Assembly: GCA_022763825.1 (NCBI GenBank)
Contig: JALEQX010000002.1
Span: forward strand, 23,388-87,387
Length of the DNA stretch: 64,000 nt
Source: Oscillospiraceae bacterium
Lineage (GTDB): Bacteria; Bacillota; Clostridia; Oscillospirales; Acutalibacteraceae
Direction of reading: 5' to 3'
The notes beneath the pieces were generated by a model. The model did not search any database, had not been told where the DNA came from, and worked only from the letters and a program-made list of their open reading frames with translations. The position numbers and the translations under genes were made by a program. Within the stretch, counting starts at the first letter, position 1; every line of letters starts with the position of its first letter. Shown here one piece after another: positions 61,387 to 64,000 of this stretch.

Positions 61387-62298
61387 TTATCCGAGTCTTA
61401 ACATTTCGTCAATGCATTTTTTCGCCTTAAGTCTCGTTTCCTCGCTCATTTCTATCACGTCGCCGTCGGTACCCTTTAAGCAATTCAATACGTCGACGAG
61501 AGTCGTAAGCTTCATGTTATGGCATACGCAGTCCTTTGACAGCGGATAGAACATCTTATCCGGGCAGTCAAACTGCAAGTGCTGAACTATGCTGTTCTCG
61601 GTTCCTATGATAAATTCCTTCTTATCGGACTGTTTTGCAAACTTCATAATTCCCGATGTGCTTCCGACATAGTCGGCAAGAGCGGTAACCTCGGGCTTAC
61701 ACTCGGGGTGTACGAGTACAAGCGCGTCCGGGTGAGCTTTCTTTGCAGTCTTTACATGCTCCGCCGACATCCTCACATGAGTCGGACATCCGCCGTGAAT
61801 TAATTTGAATTCCTTTTCGGGAACGTTATCCTTAATAAACGTACCGAGATTGATATCGGGGATAAAAAGTATTTTATCACTGTCGAGCTTTCTGACAATA
61901 TCGAGAGCGGACGCACTTGTTACACAAACGTCGCACTCTGTTTTAAGCTCGGCGGTTGTGTTTATGTACGCGACGACGGTGTAATCGGGGTACATTTTTT
62001 TAAGCTCTCGAAGCGTGGGCGCGTCAAGCTGTTCAGCCATGGGACATCCCGCATCGGCGGAGGATAAAACGACGTTTTTTTCGGGAGCGAGGATTTTCAC
62101 GGTTTCAGCCATAAAGCGGACTCCGCACATAAGTATATTTTTCTGACTCTGCTTTGCCGCCTCTTTGCTCAGTGCGAAGGAATCGCCTACAAAATCAGCG
62201 ATCTCGAGTATATCGTGAGATTGATAGCAATGGGCTAGAATGCAAAAGTCCTTTTCTTTTTTCAGTCTTATAATTTCATCCTGTATATCACGAAGCAT
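61387..62298 (-). CDS. nadA: Quinolinate synthase A
   Basis: Condenses iminoaspartate and dihydroxyacetone phosphate to quinolinate, the first dedicated step of NAD synthesis. The 303 residues are a [4Fe-4S] enzyme; conserved Cys occur in LMCGVRFMAET, LVHPECKPEV and SKDCVCHNMK. The sequence starts LAHCYQSHDI after the N-terminal helix. GAGGTAG precedes the ATG. nadB and nadC are not in the window. Confidence 0.96.
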   Translation of the reverse strand: MLRDIQDEIIRLKKEKDFCILAHCYQSHDILEIADFVGDSFALSKEAAKQSQKNILMCGVRFMAETVKILAPEKNVVLSSADAGCPMAEQLDAPTLRELKKMYPDYTVVAYINTTAELKTECDVCVTSASALDIVRKLDSDKILFIPDINLGTFIKDNVPEKEFKLIHGGCPTHVRMSAEHVKTAKKAHPDALVLVHPECKPEVTALADYVGSTSGIMKFAKQSDKKEFIIGTENSIVQHLQFDCPDKMFYPLSKDCVCHNMKLTTLVDVLNCLKGTDGDVIEMSEETRLKAKKCIDEMLRLG

Positions 62299-62339
62299 AA
62301 AAAACTACCTCACATCTTGTTTTTCTCATTTTAACACTT

Positions 62340-64000
62340 TTATTTATTTAATTCAAGCATATATTCGCCGTTTTCAAGTTCAGCATAATTTCCGCCGTTA
62401 TCTTCAATCGAATATTCGGACGGTATTATAATTTCGCCGTGAACGCCCTCGTCAGCGATTACGGTAAGTTTTATTTTACCGTCTGTTCTGAGCCAATTTA
62501 CTTTTATCTTACCGCCGACGGTTTCATATTCCCCTTCGGCGTAATCAAGTTCGCCGATAAAGCAAGGAGAAATCTGAACAAACGACGAATCGTTTCTGTA
62601 CGGATTTACTTTAATTCCGGCGCAGTATTCGATAAACCATGCGGAAATATCGCCGAACATGTGATGATTCTGAGAATTCGGGCGGTCGGTTTCTCTTAAA
62701 AAGTCCTCCGGAAGAGCCGTTAACCCTCTTTCAACGAAGTTGCCGTACGACGGATAATCACGTCGCGTTATCATTTTAAACGCAAGAGAAGAATATCCGA
62801 AATCGGAAAGGACTCTGAATAAAACCCTCATACCTAGAATTCCCGCGTCAACATGACAGTCACTGCGATTTATAATCTCGACCAGGCGTTTTACGGCTTC
62901 CGGCTTTTCGGCGTTATCAAAAACATTATAATATACCGCCATTGCCTGCGAGGTTTGGCACGAGCCTATCGCTGTCATCGTATTCAAATCTGTAAGATAT
63001 TTTCTCACAGATGAGCGGATTGACGAATACAGAGAGTCACAGTATTCCTTTTCGGCACATTTTCCGAGTACGCTGAAAATGTACGAAGCCTTTTCAAGTA
63101 TACTCATACATGTTACGCTGTCCGTAAATTCAAGAGGCGATTTAACCTCTGTTACCGGGCACCAGTCACCGAGACCTATGGCGATAAGTCCGCGTTCGTT
63201 ACGGCGTGAGGAAATATACGCGCAGTATCTGAATATCGCACACGCGTTATCCTCGATAATCTGTCTGTCTCCTCTTAAAACATAAGAAAAATACGGGATA
63301 TACGTTAAAGCGGCGTCCCATGCAGGCCCGTTGCCCCATTCAAATCCCCATCCTGCCGTGGGAACGATTCCGGGCAGAGCGCCGTCCGAACGCTGGGCGG
63401 CTCTTATATTATTAAGCCACTCCTTATAGCTGTTTACGGCGTCGAGGTTCATGAGTACGTGCTCGCATGAAAGAGCCGCGTCACCCGTCCAGCCGTTTTT
63501 CTCCCTGTGAGGACAGTCGGTCGGGAAATAATAAAAATTCGACAAATCGGAATTTCTCGTCATTATTTGAAGTGCATTTGCCGTGTCATCGGAACAACTG
63601 AAACTTCCGAGCTCTTTAATATCCGAATTGTATACGATATATTCGAGTAAATCCTCAGTCGCCTCATCCTCGGTTATACCGAGAACAACGCAGTATCTGA
63701 ATCCATGATAGGTAAATACCGGTTCGAATTCTTCCTCTTCCCCGCCTTTTAAAATGTAGATATCCCTCTGCGAATATCCGTCGGGGCAGAAGCAAATATT
63801 GCTCGTATCGGGTTCGCCGTCGGGGGCGTAGTATTCGCCGAACTGCAAATCAATCTGACGTCCACGTTCGCCCTTTATTTTGAGTCTGACCGTTCCCGCC
63901 GTATTAATTCCGAAATCATATAAGAATCCATCATGTTCTTTCGACGGAAAAACTTTATACTCTTTTGGAACGTCGCCCCTTGGATGGTAGTCTTTTAAAA
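62340..64000 (-). CDS. GH78 alpha-L-rhamnosidase, 5' end outside the window
   Basis: An open frame runs off the right edge; 553 codons are visible. The C-terminal half has the GH78 catalytic layout: YFPTDCPHREKNGWTGDA, PAWDAALTYIPY and SQNHHMFGDISAWF. The upstream visible part (FLYDFGINTAGTVRLKIKG and LQFGEYY) belongs to the beta-domain usual in this family. It would release terminal rhamnose from plant glycosides or pectin side chains. An internal TTG at 63848 should not be used as the start. Confidence 0.9.
   Translation of the reverse strand, partial: LKDYHPRGDVPKEYKVFPSKEHDGFLYDFGINTAGTVRLKIKGERGRQIDLQFGEYYAPDGEPDTSNICFCPDGYSQRDIYILKGGEEEEFEPVFTYHGFRYCVVLGITEDEATEDLLEYIVYNSDIKELGSFSCSDDTANALQIMTRNSDLSNFYYFPTDCPHREKNGWTGDAALSCEHVLMNLDAVNSYKEWLNNIRAAQRSDGALPGIVPTAGWGFEWGNGPAWDAALTYIPYFSYVLRGDRQIIEDNACAIFRYCAYISSRRNERGLIAIGLGDWCPVTEVKSPLEFTDSVTCMSILEKASYIFSVLGKCAEKEYCDSLYSSIRSSVRKYLTDLNTMTAIGSCQTSQAMAVYYNVFDNAEKPEAVKRLVEIINRSDCHVDAGILGMRVLFRVLSDFGYSSLAFKMITRRDYPSYGNFVERGLTALPEDFLRETDRPNSQNHHMFGDISAWFIEYCAGIKVNPYRNDSSFVQISPCFIGELDYAEGEYETVGGKIKVNWLRTDGKIKLTVIADEGVHGEIIIPSEYSIEDNGGNYAELENGEYMLELNK

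Overview
The window is a contiguous chromosomal segment from an AT-rich, endospore-forming, anaerobic Gram-positive bacterium of the class Clostridia, probably an Oscillospirales/Ruminococcaceae-type gut lineage. The sporulation marks are a 27-residue SpoVM, a GerW/YtfJ protein, a SpoIVFA/SpoIVFB-like pair and a DUF3794-LysM protein. Gene order is Firmicutes-like: yicC-remA-gmk-rpoZ-priA-def-fmt-rsmB-rlmN-prpC-prkC-rsgA-spoVM, scpA-scpB-ytfI-ytfJ-dacF-rluB, and tig-clpP-clpX. Most genes are on the minus strand. No prophage, IS element, CRISPR array or rRNA was seen.

Layout by position. 1-1151: a truncated unknown gene divergent from a LysR regulator. 1154-2674: DUF3794-LysM protein. 2736-16076: a long leftward housekeeping operon from a full consensus promoter (16048-16076) through to a small membrane protein, spoVM and a hairpin terminator. 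16080-23072: YqhQ, PrmC, M50 protease, ScpA/ScpB, YtfI/GerW, a D,D-carboxypeptidase and a pseudouridine synthase. 23258-28721: the c-di-AMP synthase pair cdaA-cdaR, a repeat lipoprotein and a PhoB/PhoR-type two-component system. 28779-31992: ispF, an aminotransferase and asnS. 32199-32485: a tRNA-Thr/tRNA-Tyr unit with its own promoter and terminator. 32670-35631: a P-loop kinase/pyrophosphatase-like fusion and nadE on the plus strand.

35688-42076 is the most distinctive block: seven leftward genes (D-amino acid aminotransferase, DUF4392, PxpB, PxpC, DUF1445, PxpA, alanine racemase). Together they could connect D-alanine, D-glutamate, 5-oxoproline and L-glutamate. The leader has a promoter followed at once by a hairpin and U-run. 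42236-45717: three rightward genes (C39-like peptidase, secreted lipase, flavodiiron protein), the last broken by a one-base frameshift. 45779-59614: clpX, clpP, tig, a phosphoesterase, DUF1540, thrC, yraN, rnhB, rbgA, lepB, rplS, two radical-SAM-linked genes, the SpoIVFB/M23 pair and a HAD hydrolase. 59621-59772: a remnant of an ABC exporter gene. 59901-64000: malQ, nadA and a GH78 rhamnosidase cut by the window edge.

Small features found by reading the DNA directly include spoVM (2774-2857), its upstream membrane protein (2873-3022), a 31-codon ORF or structured element before yqhQ (23116-23211), the ABC remnant and the flavodiiron frameshift. Functional calls are by eye from motifs and gene context; no database search was run.
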